Shown here one piece after another: positions 44,852-54,121 of a stretch of DNA of 64,000 nucleotides (positions within the stretch are counted from its first letter, which is position 1; each line of letters opens with the position of its first letter). A program made the translations under genes and the position numbers. The notes beneath the pieces were generated by a model. It saw nothing but the letters and a program-made list of their open reading frames with translations, was not told where the DNA came from and ran no database searches. Source of the stretch: Pseudomonas sp. KUIN-1 (GTDB lineage Bacteria > Pseudomonadota > Gammaproteobacteria > Pseudomonadales > Pseudomonadaceae); assembly GCF_009176725.1 (NCBI RefSeq), contig NZ_AP020337.1, positions 5,692,001 to 5,756,000 of the forward strand, in the 5' to 3' direction.

Positions 44852-45418
44852 TTGATACCACTATGGGATCATCAGGGGGTAATTCCGCCGATCAACGAGC
44901 GAAATCCGACATCTTTTGAGCGAGCGCCCTATCCGACAGACGTAAAGCGGTTGATTGATCGCTTCTCGACTACCTTAGAAAGATGCGAGGTGCTTGAGGG
45001 CTTCCTGTCTCATCGATCTGAAATCCATCGCGTGGGTATCGTTTCGGGCATTCAGTGGCTTAACGGCAGCTTCATGGAGAACGTGGAGATGCTGGAGGGC
45101 CGTCCGCCCAATGATATGGATGTTGTGACATTCGCCGATGTGTCAGCCGCCATTCAGCAATCATTGACCGCTGATGATGTTCAAAAGCTGACAGACACAG
45201 AATGGATCAAGACATCGTATAGAGTCGATTTTTATATAAATCTGCTCTCTGACCCACCCGAAACACTCATTGAGCTTGCGGCGTACTGGTACAGTATGTG
45301 GTCGCACAGAAGATCTCAGCAATGGAAAGGATTTCTGAGCGTGAAACTCGATCCATTGCATGACCAAGCTGCGGCCGACCTTTTGGGGATTCGAAAGCGG
45401 GAGCTCCAGAATGAATAG
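44852..45418 (+). CDS. DUF6932-like nucleotidyltransferase-fold protein
   Basis: 188 residues. The TTG at 44852 is preferred because GGAGG (44842-44846) is 5 nt upstream; a GTG at 44846 overlaps that site. It contains the three acidic positions of a minimal nucleotidyltransferase core. GS (about residues 72-73) lies in FLNGS-like WLNGSFMENVE, the Asp-x-Asp is DMD (88-90) in NDMDVVTF, and a third Asp lies in YRVDFY (about 126). The N-terminal IPLWDHQGVIPPI fits DUF6932. Its last 8 nt overlap the next gene, so the two form one unit. A role as toxin or antitoxin enzyme is inference. Confidence 0.7.
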   Translation: MIPLWDHQGVIPPINERNPTSFERAPYPTDVKRLIDRFSTTLERCEVLEGFLSHRSEIHRVGIVSGIQWLNGSFMENVEMLEGRPPNDMDVVTFADVSAAIQQSLTADDVQKLTDTEWIKTSYRVDFYINLLSDPPETLIELAAYWYSMWSHRRSQQWKGFLSVKLDPLHDQAAADLLGIRKRELQNE

Positions 45419-46313
45419 AACTGAATTCACTCACGCACAGGCAGAAATCGGTTTCCTGGACCGCATCGCGCAGAAGCCAGGTCTGAGCAACCTTTCACGC
45501 CTTTCGCTGCAAGCCAGGAAGAATCAGGTAGGCGCAAGTCTTCGAGAGCCTGGCCGCGGCGCATTCTCACCCGCTAAAGCAGTGGTTACTTACCGCGGAA
45601 CTCCAGTCAGAGGAGTACACGGTATAGGTGCTGAGTTCGGGGCCGCGGTAACCACAAAATTTTCCGATGTGGTATCGGCTATTGCAGCCTCTATAAGCGG
45701 CGTTCTGAATGACTTTGGGCCAATCCCAAACAAAGCTCAAAACCAGATACTGATCACAGGGACGGCACTGGGCTCATTTGGTTTTGAATTTGAGGAAGCG
45801 CCAAGTGGTGACCCTCAGCTCACGCTGGAGGGGACTACGCCCGTCTCGCAAGCTTTCGAGCTGGTTGCAGAACTTCTTGAAGCATCCACCAAGGGTGATG
45901 AGGAGTTGTCAGAGCCAGCGTCGAGGCTTGGTACAAGGGCTATTGCCACGGTCTCAGAGTATCTGGACAAGCTAATAGCCTATGAAGCCTACTGCTCCGT
46001 AACAACCAGAGACCACGTATTTTCCTTTACCAGCGTCGATCAGGTTCGCATTAGCAGATCGCGCCTGAGCGTGGAAAACATCACTGAAACCGATATCGAG
46101 TTCAGTGGCGAATTTCTTGGCGCCTTTCCTGCCGAACGTCGTTTCGAGTTCAAAACCCAGGAAGGCACAATTATCCACGGACGGATTGCTGCCGCAATCG
46201 AGAACCCGGCAATAATTAACACCCGGCTAAATCAGACATTCACTATTGGCGTGAGCGCGAGAACAGTGGGAAATGGCAGGCCGAGATACACAATTTCCAA
46301 ACTTCCTTGGTAA
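45411..46313 (+). CDS. Unknown 300-residue protein coupled to the DUF6932-like gene
   Basis: ATG 45411 lies inside the end of the previous gene, with GGAG upstream. No signal peptide or membrane segment is seen. N-terminal part: VVTYRGTPVRGVHGIGAEFGAAVTTKFSDVVSAI. Middle: ALGSFGFEFEE and a helical region. C-terminal half: beta-rich (DHVFSFTSVDQVRIS, FPAERRFEFKTQEGTIIHGRI). I do not recognise a family with certainty. The overlap and shared terminator argue that it acts with its neighbour. Confidence 0.72.
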   Translation: MNRTEFTHAQAEIGFLDRIAQKPGLSNLSRLSLQARKNQVGASLREPGRGAFSPAKAVVTYRGTPVRGVHGIGAEFGAAVTTKFSDVVSAIAASISGVLNDFGPIPNKAQNQILITGTALGSFGFEFEEAPSGDPQLTLEGTTPVSQAFELVAELLEASTKGDEELSEPASRLGTRAIATVSEYLDKLIAYEAYCSVTTRDHVFSFTSVDQVRISRSRLSVENITETDIEFSGEFLGAFPAERRFEFKTQEGTIIHGRIAAAIENPAIINTRLNQTFTIGVSARTVGNGRPRYTISKLPW

Positions 46314-46318
46314 ATACT

Positions 46319-46342
46319 GGCCCAGCCTGCAGCTGGGCTTTT
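46319..46342 (+). terminator. Terminator of the two-gene module
   Basis: GCCCAGC (46320-46326) / GCTGGGC (46332-46338) stem followed by TTTT, 6 nt after the second stop. Confidence 0.82.
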
Positions 46343-46579
46343 CATTTCTCCCTCCCTGATCCGATCCTTGAATATCGACATGCCGAGGTCATGTACAGTC
46401 AATCTGCGAAGAAAGGTATCAACCAGAATCGCTTCCAGATAGCGCTCGGCCACAGGTGCGAAACGATGCTTCGACAGCCTCAAGACCAGCCATCCAGAGC
46501 CCTGCCACCTCCATCCCATTGAACTAATTTTCCCTGCCCGCCCTCGAAGCCATACATTTGCTTCCACAAGGAAAATTCC

Positions 46580-46858
46580 GTGCTCAAGTTAACTGCCTCC
46601 GCCCTCATCCTCGCCGCCACTCTCGGTCTGGCTGCCTGCGACAGCAAATCCGAACAGAAGGCACAGGACGCTCAGGCGCATCAGGAGAAATCCCAGGAGA
46701 AGATGGAGTCTGCTCAGGACAAAGTGAACGAAGCGGCCAAAGAGAACACCGAAGCGGCCAAGGACAAAGCCGAGTCCAAGGAAGCGGCTGCCGAAGAGTC
46801 GAAGACCTTTGTGCCGACCTCCGAAGTGACCAACACCATTCAGCCTGAAAAAAAGTAA
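46580..46858 (+). CDS. Small Lys/Glu/Ala-rich lipoprotein
   Basis: 92 residues, GTG start at 46580 with AAGGAAA ribosome-binding site. Signal peptide with lipobox LAAC (Cys20), then a charged helix (SEQKAQDAQAHQEKSQEKM..., EAAKENTEAAKDKAES). It resembles small periplasmic helical lipoproteins; no specific function. Followed by a terminator. Confidence 0.8.
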   Translation: MLKLTASALILAATLGLAACDSKSEQKAQDAQAHQEKSQEKMESAQDKVNEAAKENTEAAKDKAESKEAAAEESKTFVPTSEVTNTIQPEKK

Positions 46859-46931
46859 AACAGTGAAAACTCTTCACAAAGTTTTCACAGCGGCCGCGTC
46901 ATTGTAGAGCTGCTCCCAAGTGTGAATCCTT

Positions 46932-46958
46932 AAGCCCGCTCCCCCATCGCGGGCTTTT
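46932..46958 (+). terminator. Terminator of the lipoprotein gene
   Basis: AGCCCGC (46933-46939) / GCGGGCT (46949-46955) stem followed by TTT. Confidence 0.8.
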
Positions 46959-47170
46959 CTTTGCCCGGAATTTGACGGGCAAAGCACTTTTCGAACAGAT
47001 TCGATCGTCATTCCCGACGCGCCGTTCTCGTTAAAAAAATCGCACAATATCTGACGCCAAAAAATCACTTGATTTATTTATAGGATTATTGCACTCATGC
47101 ATTAACGCCACAGGTTCTGGTGTCGATAGCCTCATCACAGTAAGTCCGCAAACACACCTAGGGGCACGTT

Positions 47171-48517
47171 ATGTTCGGAAATAAGAACAAAGCTGAGCTG
47201 ACGGCCATGAAGGCCGAGGTAGATGGACTCAAAGGACTGACAAGCGCGCTGGAGAAATCGATGGCGGTGGTCGAGCTGGGTCTCGACGGCAAGATCCTCC
47301 GGGCCAACGATAACTTCCTCGCGGCGATGGGCTATCGGGCTGAAGAGCTGGCGACCAAGACACATCGTGACTTCTGCGAGCCGGAAATGCTCCGCAGCCG
47401 CGAGTATGCGGATCTCTGGGCATCCTTGAAGGCCGGGAAATTTATCTCGGGCACCTTCAAACGCGTCGGCAAGAATGGCCACAGCGTCTGGCTCGAAGCC
47501 AGCTACAACCCGGTGAGGGATGCGCAGGGCAACGTCGTCAAGGTGGTCAAGTACGCCCTGGACGTCACCACACGCGTGATGCTGGAGAACGAAACCAGCA
47601 GCAAGCTCGCCGCTGTCGACCGGGCGATGGCTATCTGCGAATTCGAACCCAACGGCAATGTGATAACCGCCAACAACAACTTCCTGAACGTCATGGGCTA
47701 TGCGCTGGCCGAGATCAAGGGTAAACACCATCGCTCGTTCTGCGAGCCGACACTGGTCAACAGTCCGGAATACACCGAGTTCTGGCGCAAGCTGAACCAC
47801 GGCGAGTTCATCGGCGACCAGTTCAAACGTATCGGCAAACAGGGTCGGGTTGTCTGGCTGGAAGCGACGTATAACCCGGTTTTCGATGTCGACGGCAAAC
47901 TCTACAAAATCGTCAAGTTCGCCAGCGACATTACCCAGCGCGTCGAAAAACAGGAAGCGGACGCGCACGGTGCGTCGCGCGCTTATCACATCTCGGCAGA
48001 AACCGAGAAAGTGGCCGAGCAGGGAACCCTGGTCATTCAGGAAACCGCGCGGGAAATGCGTCAGATCTCCGAAAACATCGGTGCATCGGCGAAACTGGTG
48101 AGTCAGCTGGGCGATCGCTCCGAGCAGATCACCGCCATCGTCAACACCATTCGCGGCATCGCCGATCAGACCAACCTGCTGGCGCTCAACGCGGCCATCG
48201 AGGCGGCACGCGCGGGGGATCAGGGCCGTGGGTTTGCCGTGGTGGCCGACGAAGTCAGGCAACTGGCGGGACGTACCAGCGGCTCGACCACCGAGATTGC
48301 CGAAATGATTGGCAAGATCCTCGCCGAAACACGCGAAGCCGTGGCCAGCATGGATGCCACGCAGGAAGGTGCCATTCGTGGTGTGACACTGGCCGATCAG
48401 GCCGGCCAGGTGATCGTGCAGATCCGCGATGGCGCAAGCGATGCAGTCGAGGCCGTCAACATGTTCGCCACGCGCATGGACGAAGCTGAAGCGTTTGCAA
48501 AACCGGGCAAGCGTTGA
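47171..48517 (+). CDS. Soluble PAS-PAS methyl-accepting chemotaxis protein (BdlA-like)
   Basis: 448 residues without membrane helices. Two PAS domains, about 25-135 and 147-255, each end in a PAC-like motif (SVWLEASYNPVRDAQGNVVKVVKYALDVT; VVWLEATYNPVFDVDGKLYKIVKFASDIT). The MCP signalling hairpin follows: IRGIADQTNLLALNAAIEAARAGDQGRGFAVVADEVRQLAGRT. The architecture matches BdlA, a biofilm-dispersion/aerotaxis-type receptor of P. aeruginosa. A cytoplasmic redox or ligand sensor acting on CheA is likely. The C-terminal part after the hairpin is short, and no NWETF-like pentapeptide is present. Confidence 0.85.
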   Translation: MFGNKNKAELTAMKAEVDGLKGLTSALEKSMAVVELGLDGKILRANDNFLAAMGYRAEELATKTHRDFCEPEMLRSREYADLWASLKAGKFISGTFKRVGKNGHSVWLEASYNPVRDAQGNVVKVVKYALDVTTRVMLENETSSKLAAVDRAMAICEFEPNGNVITANNNFLNVMGYALAEIKGKHHRSFCEPTLVNSPEYTEFWRKLNHGEFIGDQFKRIGKQGRVVWLEATYNPVFDVDGKLYKIVKFASDITQRVEKQEADAHGASRAYHISAETEKVAEQGTLVIQETAREMRQISENIGASAKLVSQLGDRSEQITAIVNTIRGIADQTNLLALNAAIEAARAGDQGRGFAVVADEVRQLAGRTSGSTTEIAEMIGKILAETREAVASMDATQEGAIRGVTLADQAGQVIVQIRDGASDAVEAVNMFATRMDEAEAFAKPGKR

Positions 48518-48544
48518 CGCTTCGGTAGCGCCGCGCCAATCAAG

Positions 48545-48567
48545 AACCCGCGCGCTGCGGGTTTTTT
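48545..48567 (+). terminator. Terminator of the chemoreceptor gene
   Basis: AACCCGC / GCGGGTT stem with five more T. Confidence 0.82.
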
Positions 48568-48660
48568 ATTGACCGCTGATTACTGCACAAACCTTGGTTA
48601 TCAGGCGCGTCTGCGCTTCAATAGCGCCCATTGCACCCCACGCCAGCCAAAGGACCGCTC

Positions 48661-49146
48661 ATGGCCTCGCCAGACAAGCAGCAAAAACGTGCCAAGCGCG
48701 CAAAGATCAAGGCCAAGCAGAACCGCTCGGGCAAGGCTGCAACCAGCCTGGTTCATCCAGTATTCGCCTCGGCGCTGGTCAACCAGCCGTTCGACGACGT
48801 TGAACTCGACCTCAATACCTTCGACTTCAGCGACATTGTCGAGAACGGTTTTGACCCGGCCGACTACGACGACCTGTTCACGGCCATGAAGCAAGCCGAG
48901 GCCATCAGCCAGCTCGCGCTGTGCGTCGTCTTCCTGCAGTACCCGGTGCTGGCACTGGTGATTTCCGAAGAGGACGAAGACCCGGCCACGGACTTCATGA
49001 TGGGCCTGCTTATCGTGTACCGCGCGATGTACCACGATGAAGACGAAGACAGCGCGATCGAGTGGATCGAAAGCCCTGCCTTCCAGAAGGATTACACCCT
49101 GGCGTCCGGCCTGCTGATGAAGAGGGAGACCAGGGCCGCACGCTGA
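48661..49146 (+). CDS. Conserved hypothetical acidic protein
   Basis: 161 residues from ATG 48661 with AAGGA. Basic N-terminus (DKQQKRAKRAKIKAKQNRSGKA), then an acidic helical body (ELDLNTFDFSDIVENGFDPADYDDLF, EEDEDPATDFMMGLLIVYRAMY, DEDEDSAIEWIES). No recognised domain. Short coding gap to the convergent permease gene. Function unknown. Confidence 0.72.
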   Translation: MASPDKQQKRAKRAKIKAKQNRSGKAATSLVHPVFASALVNQPFDDVELDLNTFDFSDIVENGFDPADYDDLFTAMKQAEAISQLALCVVFLQYPVLALVISEEDEDPATDFMMGLLIVYRAMYHDEDEDSAIEWIESPAFQKDYTLASGLLMKRETRAAR

Positions 49147-49203
49147 TGGAAGCTCGTGCCAATGCGCGGCATTGGCACGAGGGTCATGAGCCCAAGGGCG
49201 CGA

Positions 49204-50595
49204 TCAACCCAGCGCAGCAGCGCCGACGCGACCGTCCTTGCGGCGACGCGATACGATCATGCCAGCGCCGATCACCAACAGGCTGAGCACGCCGGTGGCG
49301 ATGATTTCGAGGCGATGCTCTTCCTGCAGCAGCATGATGGTCAGCACCGCGACGATGAACGCGATCACTGCCCAGGTCAGCCATGGGAACAGCCACATCT
49401 TGAAGTCGATGGCCTCGCCCGCAGCGATGCGCTTCTGGCGCATACGCAGCTGCGACACCGCGATCACCAGGTACACCAGCAGTGCGATGGCACCGGAGCT
49501 GGCGAGCAGGAAATCAAACACGGCCGCCGGCGCGATGTAGTTGGCGAACACGGTCAGGAAAGCCGCCGCAGTCGACATGATCACCGCCCAGTGAGGCGTA
49601 CCGCCCTTGCTGGTGCGCTTGGACACGGCCGGTGCATCGCCGCGCTTGCCCAGCGAGAACAGCATGCGCGAAGCGGTGTACAGGGCCGAGTTCAGGCAGC
49701 TGGTCACGGCGACCAGGACCACCAGGTCGACGATCAGCTTGGCGTTCGGAATGCCCATTGCATCGAGCACGGTTTGATACGAACCCACCTCGGCCAGGCG
49801 CGGGTCGTTCCACGGCACCAGCGACACCACGATGAAGATCGAAACCAGATAGAACAGGAAGATCCGCCAGATCACCGAATTGGTGGCCTTGGTGATCTGC
49901 TTGCCAGGGTTCTTGGACTCGGCCGCGGCGATGGTCACAATCTCGGTGCCCATGAACGAGAACATGGTGGTCAGCATCGCCGCCAGTACCGCGCCCATAC
50001 CGTTTGGCAGGAAGCCGCCGGTATCGAACAGGTGGCTGACACCGCTGACGTTGCTGGTGGGCAGCAGACCGAAGATCGCGGCAACACCCAGCACCACGAA
50101 CGCGATGATCGCCACGACCTTGATCAGCGCGAACCAGAACTCGAATTCACCGTAGTTCTTCACACTGAACAGGTTGGTTGCCGTCAGCACCAGTGTGATG
50201 ACCAGCGTGAACACCCAGATCGCGATATTGGGGAACCAGGCATGCAGAATGGTTGCAGCGGCGTTGGCTTCCAGTGGAATCACCAGCACCCAGAACCACC
50301 AGTACAACCAGCCGATGGTGAAACCGGCCCAGTGGCCGATAGCGCGGTCGGCATAGGTTGAAAACGAACCGGTATCCGGCGAGGCAACGGCCATTTCGGC
50401 CAGCATGCGCATCACCAGTACCACCAGCGTACCCGCCGCGGCATACGCCAGCAGCACGGCAGGCCCGGCTTCGGCAATCGCGTGGCCGGAGCCGACGAAC
50501 AACCCGGCGCCAATCACGCCAGCAATCGACAGCATCGTAATGTGTCGAGGTTTCAGCCCTTGTTCGAGCTCGGAAGAGTTAGCGGTACTGCTCAT
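49204..50595 (-). CDS. gabP: GABA/amino acid permease
   Basis: 463 residues from ATG 50595 (AGGTGG ribosome-binding site). APC-superfamily transporter with about 12 helices: RHITMLSIAGVIGAGLFVGSGHAIAEAGPAVLLAYAAAG at helix 1-2 and GTEIVTIAAAESKNPGKQITKATNSVIWRI in the middle. Closest by pattern to GabP of pseudomonads; other small amino acids are possible substrates. Confidence 0.82.
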   Translation of the reverse strand: MSSTANSSELEQGLKPRHITMLSIAGVIGAGLFVGSGHAIAEAGPAVLLAYAAAGTLVVLVMRMLAEMAVASPDTGSFSTYADRAIGHWAGFTIGWLYWWFWVLVIPLEANAAATILHAWFPNIAIWVFTLVITLVLTATNLFSVKNYGEFEFWFALIKVVAIIAFVVLGVAAIFGLLPTSNVSGVSHLFDTGGFLPNGMGAVLAAMLTTMFSFMGTEIVTIAAAESKNPGKQITKATNSVIWRIFLFYLVSIFIVVSLVPWNDPRLAEVGSYQTVLDAMGIPNAKLIVDLVVLVAVTSCLNSALYTASRMLFSLGKRGDAPAVSKRTSKGGTPHWAVIMSTAAAFLTVFANYIAPAAVFDFLLASSGAIALLVYLVIAVSQLRMRQKRIAAGEAIDFKMWLFPWLTWAVIAFIVAVLTIMLLQEEHRLEIIATGVLSLLVIGAGMIVSRRRKDGRVGAAALG

Positions 50596-51120
50596 AAAAC
50601 CACCTGTGCAAGACGAGCGAGGCACACCGGAGCGTTACGTAAAAAGAAACCTACGGTGCCGTTCTTTATATTTGACGCAAGAATTGCGCCAAAATATTTC
50701 GAAAACGACGTCGCTTAGAGAATACGAGGCCTGTGGCTTGACGCGTGAAGCCTGCAGCACGATGGCTTTTCTGCGCCGTCTGTAGGATTTGTTACCAAAC
50801 GCCTCAGATTCGTCTACATGCACGCACCAAAAATGCCCCAAACCTTCCTCAAAGCGCAAACATGGTGCAGAAATCAGACCGCCGCTCAGCAAATGCTACT
50901 TCCAACGCCCGGCCAAAGCTGGCAACATCGCGCCTTTTTCGCGCACGCCCCTGTTTTACAGGGCATCGTGCTTGCCTTCTTGCGACCGTCCGCTGCCCAT
51001 ATGAGACAACCCGTCGAGCGCCTCCACGCTGGACACAATACGTCGATGGTTGTCCTTTAAACGCTGTGCTAGCTTGGCGTTCGCTGGCAGCCAGCGCGCA
51101 CACTTCAACGAGGACCCCAA
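50596..51120. other. Divergent spacer between gabP and the ABC transporter operon
   Basis: 525 nt. Short open frames occur on both strands but none has a ribosome-binding site or recognisable content. It probably holds both promoters. Confidence 0.4.
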
Positions 51121-51894
51121 ATGGCCGAGGCCACGCCCGCCCTGGAAATCCGCAACCTGCACAAGCGCTACGATCAGCTCGAGGTGCTCAAAGGCATCTC
51201 GCTGACGGCTCGCGACGGCGACGTCATATCGATCCTCGGCTCGTCCGGCTCCGGCAAGTCCACGTTGCTGCGCTGCATCAACCTGCTGGAAAACCCGCAT
51301 CAGGGCCAGATTCTGGTGGCCGGCGAAGAATTGAAGCTCAAGGCAGCGCGCAATGGCGACCTGATTGCCGCCGATAACCGGCAGATCAATCGTCTGCGCA
51401 GCCAGATCGGCTTTGTGTTCCAGAATTTCAACCTGTGGCCGCACATGAGCGTGCTCGATAACATCATCGAAGCCCCGCGTCGCGTCCTCGGTCAGAGCAA
51501 GGCCGAGGCCATTGCGGTGGCTGAAGAGCTGCTGGCCAAGGTAGGTATCGCCGACAAGCGCCATGCCTACCCCGCGCAACTTTCCGGCGGGCAGCAGCAA
51601 CGCGCCGCCATTGCGCGTACGCTGGCCATGCAACCACGGGTTATCCTGTTCGACGAGCCGACCTCGGCCCTCGACCCGGAGATGGTTCAGGAAGTACTCG
51701 GCGTCATCCGCGCACTGGCCGAAGAAGGCCGGACCATGCTGCTGGTGACCCACGAAATGAATTTTGCACGTCAGGTATCAAGTGAAGTGGTGTTTTTGCA
51801 TCAGGGAATGGTCGAAGAACAGGGCACACCGCAGCAAGTATTCGAAAACCCGCTGTCGGCAAGGTGCAAACAATTCATGTCGAGTCACCGCTAA
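51121..51894 (+). CDS. Polar amino acid ABC transporter ATP-binding protein
   Basis: 257 residues. Walker A GSSGSGKST, signature LSGGQQQR, Walker B VILFDEPTSALD and THEMNFARQVS (switch His). Belongs to the HisP/ArtP group that imports basic or polar amino acids. First of four transporter genes in the order ATPase, binding protein, permease, permease, like PA5152-PA5155. Confidence 0.9.
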   Translation: MAEATPALEIRNLHKRYDQLEVLKGISLTARDGDVISILGSSGSGKSTLLRCINLLENPHQGQILVAGEELKLKAARNGDLIAADNRQINRLRSQIGFVFQNFNLWPHMSVLDNIIEAPRRVLGQSKAEAIAVAEELLAKVGIADKRHAYPAQLSGGQQQRAAIARTLAMQPRVILFDEPTSALDPEMVQEVLGVIRALAEEGRTMLLVTHEMNFARQVSSEVVFLHQGMVEEQGTPQQVFENPLSARCKQFMSSHR

Positions 51895-51907
51895 CGGAGC
51901 AACACCC

Positions 51908-52672
51908 ATGCAATCGTACAAAAAGATCTTGCTGATCGCAGCGGCCACCCTTGCCTTCAGCGGCAGTGCCTTTGCTGAAACCATGAAAATGGGCATCGAA
52001 GGGGCCTACCCGCCGTTCAACAACAAGGACGCGAGTGGCCAGGTGGTGGGCTTTGACTATGAAATCGGCCAGGCCCTGTGCGCCAAGATGAAAGTCGAGT
52101 GCGAAGCGGTGACGTCAGACTGGGACGGCATCATCCCGGCGTTGATGGCCAACAAGTTCGACTTCCTGATCTCGTCGCTGTCGATCACCGAAGAGCGCAA
52201 GCAGGTGGTCGATTTCACCAACCCGTATTACTCGAACAAGCTGCAATTCATCGCGCCGAAAACCTCCTCGATCGACGTATCGAGCGTGGAAAAAGCCAAA
52301 GAGAGCCTTGTCGGCAAGTCAGTGGGTGCACAGCGCTCGACACTGGCCGCCACCTGGCTGGAAGACAAGCTCGGGATCATGGACGCCAAACTCTATGACA
52401 CTCAGGAAAACGCCTTCCTCGACCTGTCCTCCGGTCGCGTCGACGCCATGCTGGCCGACAAATACGTCAGCTTCGAGTGGCTGAAAAGCGAAGCGGGTCA
52501 GAACTTCGAGTTCAAGGGCGAGCCTGTCGTGGAAGACGACAAGATCGGCATCGCCGTGCGCAAGGGTGACGACGCCCTGCGCGAGCGCCTGAACGCGGCC
52601 CTGAAAGAAATCATCGCTGACGGCACCTACAAGAAGATCAACGACAAGTATTTCCCTTTCAGCATCCTCTGA
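51908..52672 (+). CDS. Amino acid ABC transporter periplasmic binding protein
   Basis: 254 residues from ATG 51908 with GGAG upstream. Signal peptide to SAFA, then ETMKMGIEGAYPPFNNKDASGQVVGFDYEIGQALCAKM. Characteristic DWDGIIPALMANKFDFLISSLSITEERK and VDAMLADKYVSFEW. A lysine/arginine/ornithine- or histidine-binding type protein is likely. 13 nt after the ATPase gene. Confidence 0.9.
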   Translation: MQSYKKILLIAAATLAFSGSAFAETMKMGIEGAYPPFNNKDASGQVVGFDYEIGQALCAKMKVECEAVTSDWDGIIPALMANKFDFLISSLSITEERKQVVDFTNPYYSNKLQFIAPKTSSIDVSSVEKAKESLVGKSVGAQRSTLAATWLEDKLGIMDAKLYDTQENAFLDLSSGRVDAMLADKYVSFEWLKSEAGQNFEFKGEPVVEDDKIGIAVRKGDDALRERLNAALKEIIADGTYKKINDKYFPFSIL

Positions 52673-52738
52673 TTCACCTGACCGCGTCGCCGCCGCTTGC
52701 TTTCGAAGCGCGGCGACCGGCCCTGACAAAGCCTGCCC

Positions 52739-53434
52739 ATGAACATTGATCTCCACGGATTCGGCCCGGCCCTTGCGGCTGGCGCGCTGATGACGGTCCA
52801 GCTTGCTCTCTCGGCCCTGTGCCTGGGGCTGGTGCTCGGACTGCTCGGCGCCTTGGCCAAGACCTCGCCCTACAAGCCGCTGCAATGGCTGGGCAGTACC
52901 TACTCGACCCTGGTACGCGGCATTCCCGAACTGCTTTGGGTGTTGCTGATTTACTTCGGCACCGTCAACGGTATGCGCGCCCTGGGCAAACTGTTCGACA
53001 TTCCCGACCTGGCCCTCAGCGCCTTTGCTGCCGGGGTCATCGCCCTGGGCATTTGCTTCGGTGCCTACGCGACCGAAGTGTTTCGCGGCGCGATTCTGGC
53101 CATCCCCAAAGGCCACCGCGAAGCCGGGCTCGCGCTGGGCATGTCACGCTCGCGCATCCTTTTCAAACTGGTCCTGCCGCAGATGTGGCGCATCGCCCTG
53201 CCCGGCCTGGGCAACCTGTTCATGATTCTGATGAAAGACACCGCGCTGGTCTCGGTGATCGGCCTGGAAGAAATCATGCGCCACGCGCAGATCGCCGTGG
53301 GCTTCACCAAGCAAGCGTTCACCTTCTACATGGTCGCGGCCTTCATGTACCTGGGCCTGACCGTGCTGGCCATGGCCGGCATGTACTTCCTTGAAAAGCG
53401 CGCCAGTCGCGGCTTTCTGAGGAGCGCGTCATGA
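52739..53434 (+). CDS. Amino acid ABC transporter permease (HisQ type)
   Basis: 231 residues, several membrane helices, EAA loop HREAGLALGMSRSRILFKLVLPQMWRIALPGLGN. Forms the membrane channel with the next gene, whose ATG overlaps its stop by 4 nt. Confidence 0.9.
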   Translation: MNIDLHGFGPALAAGALMTVQLALSALCLGLVLGLLGALAKTSPYKPLQWLGSTYSTLVRGIPELLWVLLIYFGTVNGMRALGKLFDIPDLALSAFAAGVIALGICFGAYATEVFRGAILAIPKGHREAGLALGMSRSRILFKLVLPQMWRIALPGLGNLFMILMKDTALVSVIGLEEIMRHAQIAVGFTKQAFTFYMVAAFMYLGLTVLAMAGMYFLEKRASRGFLRSAS

Positions 53435-54120
53435 ACTGGGAAGTCATCATCAAGTGGCTGCCACGCCTGGCACAGGGCGCAACCCTGACCCTGGAACTGG
53501 TGGCGATTGCCGTCATCGCCGGGCTGATCCTTGCCATCCCGATGGGCATCGCCCGCGCATCGCGCCACTGGCCGGTGCGCGCCCTGCCCTACGCCTACAT
53601 CTTTTTCTTCCGCGGCACACCACTGCTGGTGCAACTGTTCCTCGTCTATTACGGGCTGGCGCAGTTCGAGTCGGTGCGCCAGAGTGCGCTGTGGCCGTAC
53701 CTGCGCGACCCGTTCTGGTGTGCCGTGGTGACCATGACCCTGCACACCGCCGCCTACATCGCCGAGATCCTGCGTGGCGCCATGCAGGCTGTGCCGCCAG
53801 GTGAAGTCGAAGCGGCACGGGCGCTGGGCATGTCGAAATGGAAGGCGCTGTTCTATATCGTCCTGCCACGCGCGGCACGCATCGGCCTGCCGGCCTACAG
53901 CAATGAAGTGATCCTGATGCTCAAGGCCAGTGCGCTGGCCAGCACCGTCACCCTGCTGGAACTGACCGGCATGGCGCGCACGATCATCGCCCGCACCTAC
54001 CTGCCAGTGGAAATCTTCTTCGCCGCCGGCATGTTCTACCTGGTCATGACCTTCGTGCTGGTGCAGGGCTTCCGGCTGCTGGAAAAACTATTGCGTGTAG
54101 ACGCAAGCCAAGGGCGCTGA
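53431..54120 (+). CDS. Amino acid ABC transporter permease (HisM type)
   Basis: 229 residues. EAA loop EVEAARALGMSKWKALFYIVLPRAARIGLPAYSNEVI, and FRGTPLLVQLFLVYYGLAQFE near the N-terminal half. Second channel subunit, coupled to the upstream permease by ATGA overlap. Confidence 0.9.
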   Translation: MNWEVIIKWLPRLAQGATLTLELVAIAVIAGLILAIPMGIARASRHWPVRALPYAYIFFFRGTPLLVQLFLVYYGLAQFESVRQSALWPYLRDPFWCAVVTMTLHTAAYIAEILRGAMQAVPPGEVEAARALGMSKWKALFYIVLPRAARIGLPAYSNEVILMLKASALASTVTLLELTGMARTIIARTYLPVEIFFAAGMFYLVMTFVLVQGFRLLEKLLRVDASQGR

Positions 54121-54121
54121 T

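Noticed and set aside
46232..46567. 111-codon minus-strand frame after the two-gene module
   Set aside because: It overlaps the end of a coding gene and a terminator, and has no recognisable features.
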